From: an uncultured Blautia sp.
GTDB lineage: Bacteria; Bacillota; Clostridia; Lachnospirales; Lachnospiraceae
DNA length: 34,645 nucleotides
Assembly: GCA_934409175.1 (NCBI GenBank)
Contig: CAKRVX010000015.1
Span: forward strand, 1-34,645
Direction: 5' to 3'
The notes beneath the pieces are model-generated. The model was not told where the DNA came from, ran no database searches, and saw only the letters and a program-made list of their open reading frames with translations. A program made the translations under genes and the position numbers. Below, piece by piece: positions 20,868 to 28,607 of this stretch (positions are counted from its first letter, which is position 1; every line of letters starts with the position of its first letter).

Positions 20868-22688
20868 ATGATATACAAATGCAAAATGTGTAAAGGAGAT
20901 CTGGAGATCATAGATGAAGAAAATGGTCTTTGCGAGTGCGAATACTGTGGCAGCCGCCAGACGATTCCTTTGGAAAACAATGAAAGGAAAGCAGAATTAT
21001 ATAACAGAGCGAACCAATACCGTAAGAGCAATCTTTTTGACAGAGCCGCAGATGTTTATAACAACATGGTAAAAGAATTTCCCAACGAGGCAGAGGCCTA
21101 TTGGGGACTGGTTTTGTGCAGATATGGAATTGAATATGTGAAAGATCCGAAAACCGGAAAAATGATTCCGACATGTCATCGTACAATACCAAAGTCAGTT
21201 TTTGATGATTCTGATTATCAGCTTGCATGCCAGAAAGCAAAGCCTGCTGCCAGAAAACAGCATGAAGATGAAGCTGCTGAAATAGATAAAATCCAGAAAA
21301 AAATCTTTCAGTTAGTGCAGAAAGAAGAACCATTTGATATTTTTATAAGTTATAAAGAGCAGGAAGATGCTACCGGTCAGCGTACAGAAGACAGTGTCCT
21401 TGCACAGGATATTTATTCAAGACTTACGAAAGAGGGATATAAAGTATTTTTCTCGAGAATAACCCTGGAAAATCGTCTGGGTGAAGATTATGAACCGATT
21501 ATTTATTCTGCTTTGAGGAGCGCGAAAATCTTATTGCTCGTAGGAACCAGCCGTGAGCATATGAATGCACCGTGGGTTCGTAATGAATGGATGAGATATC
21601 TGGCCATGATGGACGAGGAAGAAAGTACCAAAACGCTGATACCGGTATATTCCGGGATGGATCCATATGATATACCACAGGAAATTAATGGTCGTCATCT
21701 GCAGGCACAGGATGCAACAAAAATAGGATTTCAGCAGGATCTGCTCCATGGAATTCATAAAATAATGAAAAGCAACCGAAAAAAGGTGGCACCTGTTTCC
21801 GAAACAGCAGGTATGGGAAATGCCAATACCGGTGGTATGATCGAGAGAGGATACATTTGTCTGAAAGACAAAAACTTCAGAGAAGCAAGTGAAGTATTCA
21901 ATCAGGTGTTAAATCTTGATCCGCATTCGGGGGGAGCTTATCTGGGAAGATTGATGATCAACCGAGGCGTAAGCGATATTGATGATCTGGCAAATGAAAC
22001 ATATGCTTTATCTTCTGAGTCAGATTACCGACATGTTCTGGAGTACGGAGAACCTCAGATAAAAAAGAAATTAAAAGAGTTTAATCAGAAAATTATTCAT
22101 GAAAATGAGGAATATGCAAAAGGTGTCATAGAAAACAAAATAGAAGGTATGACTCAGGCTGCGAAAGATAAGAGACAACGAATATTACAGTTGCAGGATG
22201 AAATCAAAAGCTATGTGGACAGTGCACGTTCCCATCAGGAAATCCTGGATAAAAGCGACAAGGCAGCATCAGGAGTAAAACTGGCACAAAATGTTGTCTT
22301 GATCCTGTATATTCTGGTTTTTGTTCCCAGTCTCCTGGTTTCGCTGGGAAAAGGAGATATACTGGAACTGATCCTGAATATCATAATCATGGTCATTATA
22401 TATAAATTTATAATAGTAAAATTTGTAAATCCAATCGTAAAAAAGATTACAGAGCTTTACATGGGCAAGCCCAAACAGGAAGTAATTTACACTTCTATGG
22501 AAAGACTTAATTTTGCTCAGACCAAAACAGATATGGATAGAAATGAAATTCAGGAAACCCAGGTAGATATTGAAGATCTGGAGAAACAGATGCAGTATCT
22601 GAGAGATAATACCGGTGATATTGCAGATACATTGTCTATGCTGAGACGTTCTGATATTGAAGATGAACTGAACAGAATGTCATTTTAA
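20868..22688 (+). CDS. TIR domain protein with zinc ribbon, TPR and membrane segments
   Basis: A 606-residue protein. A TFIIB-like zinc ribbon opens it (C5-x2-C8, C24-x2-C27), then TPR-like helices (about 40-90). The TIR domain (about 154-300) has F-D-I-F-I-S-Y-K (156-163), a box-2-like region near L-G-E-D-Y-E-P-I-I, and W-V-R-N-E-W, whose Glu240 lies where catalytic TIRs carry their NADase glutamate. A second TPR-like stretch (about 325-400), a coiled coil, two TM helices (about 476-494 and 498-518) and a C-terminal coiled coil follow. TIR enzymes cleave NAD+ or make signalling nucleotides in phage defence, but some act in signalling only. GGGGAGA precedes the ATG. It is the first gene of an operon with SPFH, four-TM and Crp-type genes. 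The enzymatic role is inference. Confidence 0.85.
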   Translation: MIYKCKMCKGDLEIIDEENGLCECEYCGSRQTIPLENNERKAELYNRANQYRKSNLFDRAADVYNNMVKEFPNEAEAYWGLVLCRYGIEYVKDPKTGKMIPTCHRTIPKSVFDDSDYQLACQKAKPAARKQHEDEAAEIDKIQKKIFQLVQKEEPFDIFISYKEQEDATGQRTEDSVLAQDIYSRLTKEGYKVFFSRITLENRLGEDYEPIIYSALRSAKILLLVGTSREHMNAPWVRNEWMRYLAMMDEEESTKTLIPVYSGMDPYDIPQEINGRHLQAQDATKIGFQQDLLHGIHKIMKSNRKKVAPVSETAGMGNANTGGMIERGYICLKDKNFREASEVFNQVLNLDPHSGGAYLGRLMINRGVSDIDDLANETYALSSESDYRHVLEYGEPQIKKKLKEFNQKIIHENEEYAKGVIENKIEGMTQAAKDKRQRILQLQDEIKSYVDSARSHQEILDKSDKAASGVKLAQNVVLILYILVFVPSLLVSLGKGDILELILNIIIMVIIYKFIIVKFVNPIVKKITELYMGKPKQEVIYTSMERLNFAQTKTDMDRNEIQETQVDIEDLEKQMQYLRDNTGDIADTLSMLRRSDIEDELNRMSF

Positions 22689-22733
22689 CCAAAGACATAT
22701 AAGTACTGTTTTATAAAATACAGGAGAGTAAAA

Positions 22734-24668
22734 ATGGGAAAATTTGCGATCATGTGTCCGAAGTGTAACCAGTATGTTACGGCATATAATGGACTTCGCG
22801 GACTTGTACATAATAAAGTAACCTGCCATTGCGGAAATGAAATTGATGTAAGAGCTGAGAGAATGACATCAGCAATATGCCCAAGTTGTGGAAATTCAGT
22901 GGTTTATGATCAGGGCAAAAGTATTCCGGTCTGCCCGGTATGTAAAAAGAAAATAGAGCCCAGTGCGGAAAACAGGGTAGTTTCATTTAAGTGCCCGGAA
23001 TGCGGTATAGGGTTAAATGTAACAGAAGGAACAGAACATTATGTATGCCCGATATGCGATAACCACATAGATGTTCAGCGGGAAATCGCAAAGGAGCGCT
23101 ATGCAAAGCAGGGACTGATCAGCGAACTGAAATATGAGGGAGACAATAATACTCTTATATGGAAACATCCGATTGAAGATTTTGCTACAGGAACACAGCT
23201 TATCGTACATGAAAGTCAGGAAGCTGTATTCTTTAAAGATGGTGAGGCACTGGATCTGTTCGGACCGGGAAGATATACGCTGGAAACTCAGAATCTTCCG
23301 TTGATGAACAGGATTTATCATATGCCAAATGGAGATGCAAGGGCAGTTTTTCACTGTGAGGTGTATTTCATCAACACAGTAACGATCATGGGAGTCAAAT
23401 GGGGAACAGATACAAAGGTCAAGCTGTTTGACCCTATGTCCGGGATGCATGTTTCCATTGGAGCCAGTGGTGAGTTTAATATCAAAGTTACAGATTCCAG
23501 GAAGTTACTCCTGAAGAGTGTGGGAACCACGAATGGACTGATCATTGAAGCGAAAGAACATCTGGAGAATCAGGATGCATATGAAAAAGCCAGACAAAAA
23601 AATTCCTATGATTCCAGAGCAGGAGAATTCAAAAAGTATTTCCGATCTCTGATCGTAAGCAGAGTGAAAAATTGTCTTGCCAATGTTATTAAGGATGAGA
23701 AGATCAGTATTCTGGAAATTGACGCTCAGACAGAGAGACTCTCAGAAGCCCTGGGTGAAAAGATCAACGAAGGACTGGATGAGTATGGCCTTACAATGCC
23801 GGAATTTTATATCACACGTTTCGTAACTCCGGAAGATGATGAAGATGATCCGGCACATGATGACTATATGAGAATGAAATCCCTGTTTTCTCAGTCATTC
23901 CTTAATGTTAAAGAAGAACAGGTAAAAAAAGCAACTGCAGAAGCTGCCAGAGAGAGAATGGCAGTAGAAGAACAGACCAAAGCTCAGATGAAGATCATCG
24001 GAGCTCAGGGAGATGCAGCGGCGTTGAAGATTCAGAAGGAAGCAGAAGCAGAAGCATATCGTATGAAAGCAGAGGCAGAAGCTGCTGAAATGAGAATGAA
24101 AGGATATACATATCAGCAGGAAACTGCACGTCAGGTAGGTGTGGAAGCTATGAAAAACGGACTGGGCGGCGGTAGCGGTCTCGGAGATATTGCAGGGCTG
24201 GGTGTAAGCCTGGGGGCTATGAGTGGTGTTATCGGAATGACCCGTGAGGCAATGCAGCCCATCACAGAATCCGCATCTCAGATTGGGCAGAGTATGAATA
24301 ATGTAATATCCGGAGCCTGGGATTGTCCGAAATGCGGCCAGAAGGGACTTACCGGGAACTTCTGCCCTGTATGTGGTATGGAAAAACCGCAGCCGGTACC
24401 TGGAAATTCAGATACCTGGGATTGCGCATGCGGCCAGAAAGGACTTACCGGAAAGTTTTGTCCGGAATGTGGTGCAAAGCGTCCGGAACCTGTGAAAAAA
24501 GATGAATGGAATTGTCCGAAATGTGGCCAGAAGGGACTCACCGGAAAATTCTGTCCGGAATGTGGTGAGAAACGTCCGGAAGCACAAACAAGTTGGGACT
24601 GTGACTGTGGTGAAAAGAATATAACGGGAAAGTTCTGCCCGGCATGCGGAAAGAAGAGGGAGGAGTGA
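22734..24668 (+). CDS. SPFH/stomatin-like protein with multiple zinc ribbons (YdjI-like)
   Basis: A 644-residue protein. Three N-terminal zinc ribbons are visible (C8/C11-C31/C33, C49/C52-C67/C70 and C87/C90-C105/C108). The SPFH/band-7 domain spans about 125-390, followed by an alanine/glutamate-rich coiled coil (about 395-465) typical of SPFH oligomers, and a glycine-rich patch. Four tandem C-terminal ribbons (about 529-644) follow the pattern W-x-C-x-C-G-Q-K-G-L-T-G-x-F-C-P-x-C-G. SPFH proteins form large membrane-associated scaffolds. B. subtilis YdjI, of similar domain type, works with PspA in membrane stress; that parallel is from family knowledge. The gene begins 45 bp after the TIR gene, with AGGAG upstream, and precedes a four-TM protein likely to be its membrane partner. 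Confidence 0.87.
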   Translation: MGKFAIMCPKCNQYVTAYNGLRGLVHNKVTCHCGNEIDVRAERMTSAICPSCGNSVVYDQGKSIPVCPVCKKKIEPSAENRVVSFKCPECGIGLNVTEGTEHYVCPICDNHIDVQREIAKERYAKQGLISELKYEGDNNTLIWKHPIEDFATGTQLIVHESQEAVFFKDGEALDLFGPGRYTLETQNLPLMNRIYHMPNGDARAVFHCEVYFINTVTIMGVKWGTDTKVKLFDPMSGMHVSIGASGEFNIKVTDSRKLLLKSVGTTNGLIIEAKEHLENQDAYEKARQKNSYDSRAGEFKKYFRSLIVSRVKNCLANVIKDEKISILEIDAQTERLSEALGEKINEGLDEYGLTMPEFYITRFVTPEDDEDDPAHDDYMRMKSLFSQSFLNVKEEQVKKATAEAARERMAVEEQTKAQMKIIGAQGDAAALKIQKEAEAEAYRMKAEAEAAEMRMKGYTYQQETARQVGVEAMKNGLGGGSGLGDIAGLGVSLGAMSGVIGMTREAMQPITESASQIGQSMNNVISGAWDCPKCGQKGLTGNFCPVCGMEKPQPVPGNSDTWDCACGQKGLTGKFCPECGAKRPEPVKKDEWNCPKCGQKGLTGKFCPECGEKRPEAQTSWDCDCGEKNITGKFCPACGKKREE

Positions 24669-24672
24669 TAGT

Positions 24673-25380
24673 ATGAAACAGTCTTGGAAAGTACCGGCCA
24701 TATACGGAATATTAATGGTTGTTTTTAACATTGTTGTCTTTGCGTTGCCGATTCATAAAACTGCGGTTTTACTGATTTCGGATATTGCAGTGATTCTTGC
24801 TATAGCAGCACAGGTACCGATTGCCGGTATTGCAATGAAAAATGGGTCAACAGTTACCAGTAAAGTATATGGTTGGCCGATTATGAGTGTAGGCCTGAGA
24901 TATCTGGGAGCAATAACAGTATGCGCCATAGTATTTACCCTGATTTCAGGGATCACTTTATTTTTCCCGATATGGTTGCCGGTTATTGTATATGTAGTTC
25001 TGTACGGGGCAGCGGCTATCGGACTGATCGCAGCAGAATCTGCCAGAAATTATGTGGAAGTTCAGGATGTCAGACATGAAGAGAGAGTAAGCTTTATGCG
25101 TAAATTGTACAGCGAGATAACAACATTGAAGAGAAATGTGTCTGACAGAGAGATGGCTGCCTGTATCAACAGGATATCAGAAGCTGTACGATTCAGTGAT
25201 CCGACCAGCTCAGCAGACGTATTTGATAAAGAGTCAGAATTATATAGTATATTTGGTGAGATCAAGGATGCAGTAAAAGTAAATGATGCCGGAACGGTAA
25301 AATCAAAATGTGAAGAATTTCAGCAGAAACTGGAAGAAAGAAATGCTTTATGTAAACTTGCAAAACGAAATAAAGCATGA
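24673..25380 (+). CDS. four-TM membrane protein of the TIR-SPFH operon
   Basis: A 235-residue protein of no recognised family. Four hydrophobic helices (about 8-26, 32-52, 77-98 and 101-122) are followed by a cytoplasmic helical domain of about 110 residues with many charges. GGGAGGAG precedes the ATG, which is four bases after the SPFH stop codon. The stop overlaps the next start as ATGA, so the three genes are translationally linked. It may anchor the SPFH scaffold (inference from position). Confidence 0.8.
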   Translation: MKQSWKVPAIYGILMVVFNIVVFALPIHKTAVLLISDIAVILAIAAQVPIAGIAMKNGSTVTSKVYGWPIMSVGLRYLGAITVCAIVFTLISGITLFFPIWLPVIVYVVLYGAAAIGLIAAESARNYVEVQDVRHEERVSFMRKLYSEITTLKRNVSDREMAACINRISEAVRFSDPTSSADVFDKESELYSIFGEIKDAVKVNDAGTVKSKCEEFQQKLEERNALCKLAKRNKA

Positions 25381-25982
25381 ATAACCGGGAAAAAGAACAG
25401 ATAAAGAAATTTTACCGCGATGTGATCAGAATAAAGTCGGAAGCTGTAGTGGAAGAACTGACAGCAAATTCTCAGATTCATAAATTAAAAGCGAAAACAT
25501 TGCTCATCAAAGAGAATGAAAAAGTTGATCACATATATTTTCTGTACAGGATGGGTGATGTTGCAAAATCTTATTATGAGAATCCCAAGGGTAAAAAGCA
25601 GATTCGATGTTTTGCGCATTTACCGGGGGAACTCCTGGCAGGGATCATGAATCTGGATAAAAATATGACATCTTTTCTGACAGTGGAACTGGTAACTGAC
25701 TGCGAGATCGTGAGTACATCTGCAGATGTTATTCAGAAACTGTCGCGTAAAAACATAGAAGTGGCATTAGTCTGGAATCGCATTCAGGGCGTATCATCAA
25801 TGCGGCAGTATGAATATGAAAAAATGATCATTACCTGCAACCCGGTGCAAAGATACGAATATTTTCTTGAAACCTATCCGAATCTTATGGATAAAGTAAA
25901 CAAAAAAGATGTGGCATCGTATTTAAATATAACGCCGGAATGCTTCAGCAGGGTGTTGAAGAAATATAATACAAAATTATAG
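25377..25982 (+). CDS. Crp/Fnr family regulator with truncated DNA-binding domain
   Basis: A 201-residue protein with a cyclic-nucleotide-binding-like beta barrel (about 25-120), a dimerisation helix (about 125-160) and a short HTH (about 177-197) reading D-V-A-S-Y-L-N-I-T-P-E-C-F-S-R-V-L. In FNR the recognition helix is E-T-I-S-R, where Glu209, Ser212 and Arg213 read TTGAT; here the spacing E-x-x-S-R is kept. The protein ends four residues after the recognition helix region, so the usual beta wing is absent. No N-terminal cysteine cluster exists, so it is not an iron-sulfur oxygen sensor, and its ligand is unknown. The start overlaps the previous stop (ATGA) with no Shine-Dalgarno, indicating coupling. 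It probably acts on the TTGAT-N4-ATCAA site in front of its own operon. Confidence 0.85.
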   Translation: MNNREKEQIKKFYRDVIRIKSEAVVEELTANSQIHKLKAKTLLIKENEKVDHIYFLYRMGDVAKSYYENPKGKKQIRCFAHLPGELLAGIMNLDKNMTSFLTVELVTDCEIVSTSADVIQKLSRKNIEVALVWNRIQGVSSMRQYEYEKMIITCNPVQRYEYFLETYPNLMDKVNKKDVASYLNITPECFSRVLKKYNTKL

Positions 25983-25995
25983 TATAAAAAAAATC

Positions 25996-26024
25996 TTGAC
26001 TTTTTTACCCGGAATCCGTATAAT
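25996..26024 (+). promoter_or_regulatory. strong promoter for the DUF2798 gene
   Basis: TTGACT and consensus TATAAT with a 17-bp spacer, 13 bp after the Crp-family stop codon. The mRNA leader is about 120 bases and contains ATAACCAA/TTGGTTTTAT arms and a CATCC/GGATG stem; no known riboswitch was recognised. Confidence 0.75.
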
Positions 26025-26150
26025 AACCAACGGTAAATTTAAGAAAAGATATTTGGTTTTATTGGAAACGGTACATCCTCCCTGGATGGTTATGAACAAC
26101 ACAAATCTCTAATTTATGTTATTCACACACTATCTAAGGAGGATTTTTTT

Positions 26151-26639
26151 ATGCCAAAAAACAAGTTTCAGGAAGTTATTTTTACAATTATCATGGTATT
26201 CATAATGGTTTATGCCATGATCTGCTACAATATTGTACTGAATACAGGAACAATGACAAATCAGACTTTTCTTGCTGCATTTCATGAGCTGACGTTTATG
26301 GGACCGATTGCGTTTATCCTTGATTTCTTTATTATCGGTGGTATTGCGAAGAAGATTGCGTTTGGTATTGTGGATATGAGAAGAGACAATCCATTTCATC
26401 TGGTACTTGCAATTTCTGCATTATCCGTAGCATTTATGTGTCCGTGTATGAGCCTTGCGGCAACTCTGCTGATCAAGCATGCAGCAGTAAGTCAGATCAT
26501 TCCGACATGGCTTCAGACAACAGCAATGAATTTTCCGATGGCATTTTTCTGGCAGATTTTTTATGCAGGCCCGTTGGTAAGATTTATCTTCGGAAAACTT
26601 TTTGCGGAAAAAGAAGAAGTCATGACTTCTGCAAAATAA
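26151..26639 (+). CDS. DUF2798 family membrane protein
   Basis: A 162-residue membrane protein with four predicted helices. The elements F-H-E-L-T-F-M-G-P-I-A-F-I-L-D-F-F near residue 45 and N-F-P-M-A-F-F-W-Q-I-F-Y-A-G-P-L-V-R near the end match the duplicated signature of the DUF2798 family, whose function is unknown. AAGGAGG eight bases before the ATG is a very strong ribosome binding site. The gene has its own near-consensus promoter and its own terminator, so it is expressed as a single gene. Confidence 0.8.
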   Translation: MPKNKFQEVIFTIIMVFIMVYAMICYNIVLNTGTMTNQTFLAAFHELTFMGPIAFILDFFIIGGIAKKIAFGIVDMRRDNPFHLVLAISALSVAFMCPCMSLAATLLIKHAAVSQIIPTWLQTTAMNFPMAFFWQIFYAGPLVRFIFGKLFAEKEEVMTSAK

Positions 26640-26654
26640 ATTAAAAATATAAGG

Positions 26655-26690
26655 ACCAGAATCTGGATATAATCCGGATTCTGGTTTTTT
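26655..26690 (+). terminator. intrinsic terminator after the DUF2798 gene
   Basis: ACCAGAATCTGGAT pairs with ATCCGGATTCTGGT (one G-U) around a four-base loop and is followed by TTTTTT. Confidence 0.9.
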
Positions 26691-26711
26691 GCATTTATTT
26701 CAATACATTTA

Positions 26712-26740
26712 TTGACAGATAATGGAAATTCGTGTAATAT
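26712..26740 (+). promoter_or_regulatory. promoter of the sulfate assimilation operon
   Basis: TTGACA (26712-26717) and TAATAT (26735-26740) with a 17-bp spacer, about 130 bp before the sulfite reductase gene. The AT-rich leader has no visible S-box or T-box. Downstream genes run to 34529 with gaps no larger than about 80 bp and no terminator hairpin. Confidence 0.65.
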
Positions 26741-26874
26741 CATATAAAACCTATCAAGTAACTATGAAAAGTAGAAAATAACCTTTGAATTATGTGTTAA
26801 GACCTCAAATATATGATATGATAAGAAACGCAGGATAAATATAAAGAGAAAATTCCTACAGGAGGAAAGAACAA

Positions 26875-27735
26875 ATGGCAGATTATGCAGCATTAAAAAA
26901 GGGCGGGTTTATGCGCCAGAAACAGAAAGATAATTTTTCATTAAGAATCCGTGTAGTTGGCGGACATCTGGATGCCAAACAGCTTGCGAAAGTAGCTGAG
27001 GTTTCAGAAAAATACGGTAAAGGTTATGTACATCTTACGTCCCGTCAAGGTGTGGAGATTCCATTCATCAAATTAAGTCAGATTGATGAAGTGAAAGCGG
27101 CACTGGAAGAGGGAGATGTAGTTCCTGGTGTATGCGGACCGCGAGTTCGTACTATTACAGCCTGTCAGGGTGCAGCGATCTGTCCAAGCGGATGTATCGA
27201 TACTTATGCACTGGCACAGGAACTGGATGAGAGATATTTCGGACGTGAGCTTCCCCACAAATTTAAATTCGGTGTTACCGGATGCCAGAACAACTGTTTA
27301 AAAGCAGAAGAGAATGACGTAGGAATCAAGGGTGGTATTAAAGTAGCATGGCAGGAAGATAAATGTATTCAGTGTGGTGTCTGCGTAAAAGCCTGTCGTG
27401 AGAATGCCATTACACTAGAAAATGGGAAGATCAGCATAGATTCTTCCAAATGTAATTTCTGCGGCAGATGTACCAAAGCCTGTCCAACAGACGCTTATGA
27501 CAACACTCACGGATACATCGTTTCCTTCGGAGGAATCTTCGGAAATCATATCAATAAAGGAAAAGCAGTGATCCCATTTATTGAAGATCATGAAAAACTC
27601 CTGAAAGTATGTGATGCAGCCATCGGTTTCTTCGAAAAGAATGCGAAAGCAGGTGAACGATTGAAATTTACTATTGACCGTGTAGGTGAGGACAAATTCA
27701 ATAAAGAAATTCTGGAGGCATATGAAAATGAGTGA
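26875..27735 (+). CDS. siroheme sulfite reductase, AsrC-like, with two 4Fe-4S ferredoxin clusters
   Basis: A 286-residue enzyme that reduces sulfite to sulfide. After the half-domain start (R-I-R-V-V-G-G-H-L), the siroheme/4Fe-4S ligands appear as C97-x5-C103 and C137-x3-C141 (T-A-C-Q-G-A-A-I-C and G-C-Q-N-N-C). A two-cluster ferredoxin insert follows (C164, C167, C170, C174 and C193, C196, C199, C203), then a C-terminal tail. This single-repeat layout is that of anaerobic AsrC and of the Sir proteins that serve thiocarboxylate-based homocysteine synthesis, not of CysI. AGGAGG lies upstream of the ATG. It overlaps the TusA-like gene by 8 bp and starts the operon. An electron-donor subunit such as AsrA or AsrB is not present. 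Confidence 0.9.
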   Translation: MADYAALKKGGFMRQKQKDNFSLRIRVVGGHLDAKQLAKVAEVSEKYGKGYVHLTSRQGVEIPFIKLSQIDEVKAALEEGDVVPGVCGPRVRTITACQGAAICPSGCIDTYALAQELDERYFGRELPHKFKFGVTGCQNNCLKAEENDVGIKGGIKVAWQEDKCIQCGVCVKACRENAITLENGKISIDSSKCNFCGRCTKACPTDAYDNTHGYIVSFGGIFGNHINKGKAVIPFIEDHEKLLKVCDAAIGFFEKNAKAGERLKFTIDRVGEDKFNKEILEAYENE

Positions 27736-27973
27736 GATTAAGTTTGATGATACAGTAGATATTACAGATGTTGTCTGCCCGGTAACTTTTGTAAAAGCAA
27801 AGGTAGCTCTGGAAGAACTGGATGAAGGACAGATTTTATCTATCCGCATGAATGACGGTGAACCGGTACAGAACGTACCGAGGAGTATCAAAGAAGAAGG
27901 GCATCAGATCCTGAAGCTGGATGATAATGAGGATGGAACTTACACACTTTATGTAAAGAAAGTAGGAGAATGA
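27728..27973 (+). CDS. TusA-like sulfur-transfer protein
   Basis: An 81-residue protein of the TusA/SirA fold, which carries sulfur as a cysteine persulfide. The motif D-V-V-C17-P-V-T-F-V-K-A-K corresponds to the TusA C-P-x-P signature, with threonine in place of the second proline; the active cysteine is kept. The start at 27728 is chosen because GGAGG lies nine bases before it, whereas the ATG at 27722 is only three bases away from that site. It overlaps the end of the sulfite reductase gene. It may hand sulfide or persulfide from the reductase to the carrier protein encoded downstream (inference). Confidence 0.82.
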   Translation: MSEIKFDDTVDITDVVCPVTFVKAKVALEELDEGQILSIRMNDGEPVQNVPRSIKEEGHQILKLDDNEDGTYTLYVKKVGE

Positions 27974-28006
27974 TTAAAAAAGCAGGAGACAGATAGGAGC
28001 GAAATC

Positions 28007-28324
28007 ATGGCAGAGAGATTAAACGGCGAGACTTTTAAAGAAAAGGCTTTTCAGGCAGGGAAACTTACACTGATTGATTTCTATTCCGACAGCTGTGTAC
28101 CGTGTAAGCGAATGGTTCCGGTATTTGCGAAACTGGAAGAAAAATATGGTGATCGGATTTATATAGGAAAAGTAAATGTAGCTTATGAACCGGAACTTGT
28201 AGAGGAATACAAAGTTATGTCAGCACCAACCCTGATCTTCCTGAAAGACGGAGAACAGATTGAGAAACTGACAGGAGCGAAAAAAGCAACGGAGCTGGAA
28301 GAGATTATTGACAGAAACCTTTGA
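28007..28324 (+). CDS. thioredoxin-like protein
   Basis: A 105-residue thioredoxin with F-Y-S-D-S-C30-V-P-C33-K-R-M, so the active site is C-V-P-C rather than C-G-P-C, and the cis-proline A-P-T near residue 74. AGGAG lies nine bases before the ATG. In this operon it could reduce disulfides formed in sulfur transfer or supply electrons to the APS reductase. The active-site change may shift its redox potential. Confidence 0.88.
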   Translation: MAERLNGETFKEKAFQAGKLTLIDFYSDSCVPCKRMVPVFAKLEEKYGDRIYIGKVNVAYEPELVEEYKVMSAPTLIFLKDGEQIEKLTGAKKATELEEIIDRNL

Positions 28325-28400
28325 ATCGTAAGATCTGAAGAAGGACTTCTCAAGGGCATAAGATGAAGAACAAAAATATACAGAAATGGAGAATGAGGTT

Positions 28401-28607
28401 ATGGTTATCACAGTAGCAGGAGATAAAAAAGAAGTAAAAGACGCAATCACAGTTTCAGAGCTGATCGTACAGGAGAATGTGGAAACACCGCAGTATGTTA
28501 CAGTATCAGTAAATGATGATTTTATTGATAAAGCAGAATTTGATACCTACGCATTAAAAGAAGGCGACAGCGTTGAATTCCTGTATTTCATGGGAGGTGG
28601 AAGATAG
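28401..28607 (+). CDS. hcyS: ThiS/HcyS-like sulfur carrier protein
   Basis: A 68-residue beta-grasp protein (M-V-I-T-V-A-G start; A-L-K-E-G-D-S-V-E-F-L near the end) of the ThiS/MoaD type. Such carriers hold sulfur as a C-terminal Gly-Gly thiocarboxylate. The tail here is F-M-G-G-G-R, so the di-glycine is followed by extra residues that must be removed before activation. The ATG at 28401 is preferred over one at 28386 because GGAG lies nine bases upstream of it and nothing suitable precedes the other. The gene is followed by an E1-like enzyme and a JAMM peptidase, matching the HcyS-HcyF-HcyD set of Wolinella succinogenes. Thiamine or molybdopterin carriers are the alternatives. Confidence 0.82.
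   Translation: MVITVAGDKKEVKDAITVSELIVQENVETPQYVTVSVNDDFIDKAEFDTYALKEGDSVEFLYFMGGGR

Noticed and set aside
26741..26874. S-box or T-box riboswitch before the sulfur operon
   Set aside because: None of the conserved sequence blocks of either class could be found; the leader is AT-rich and short.
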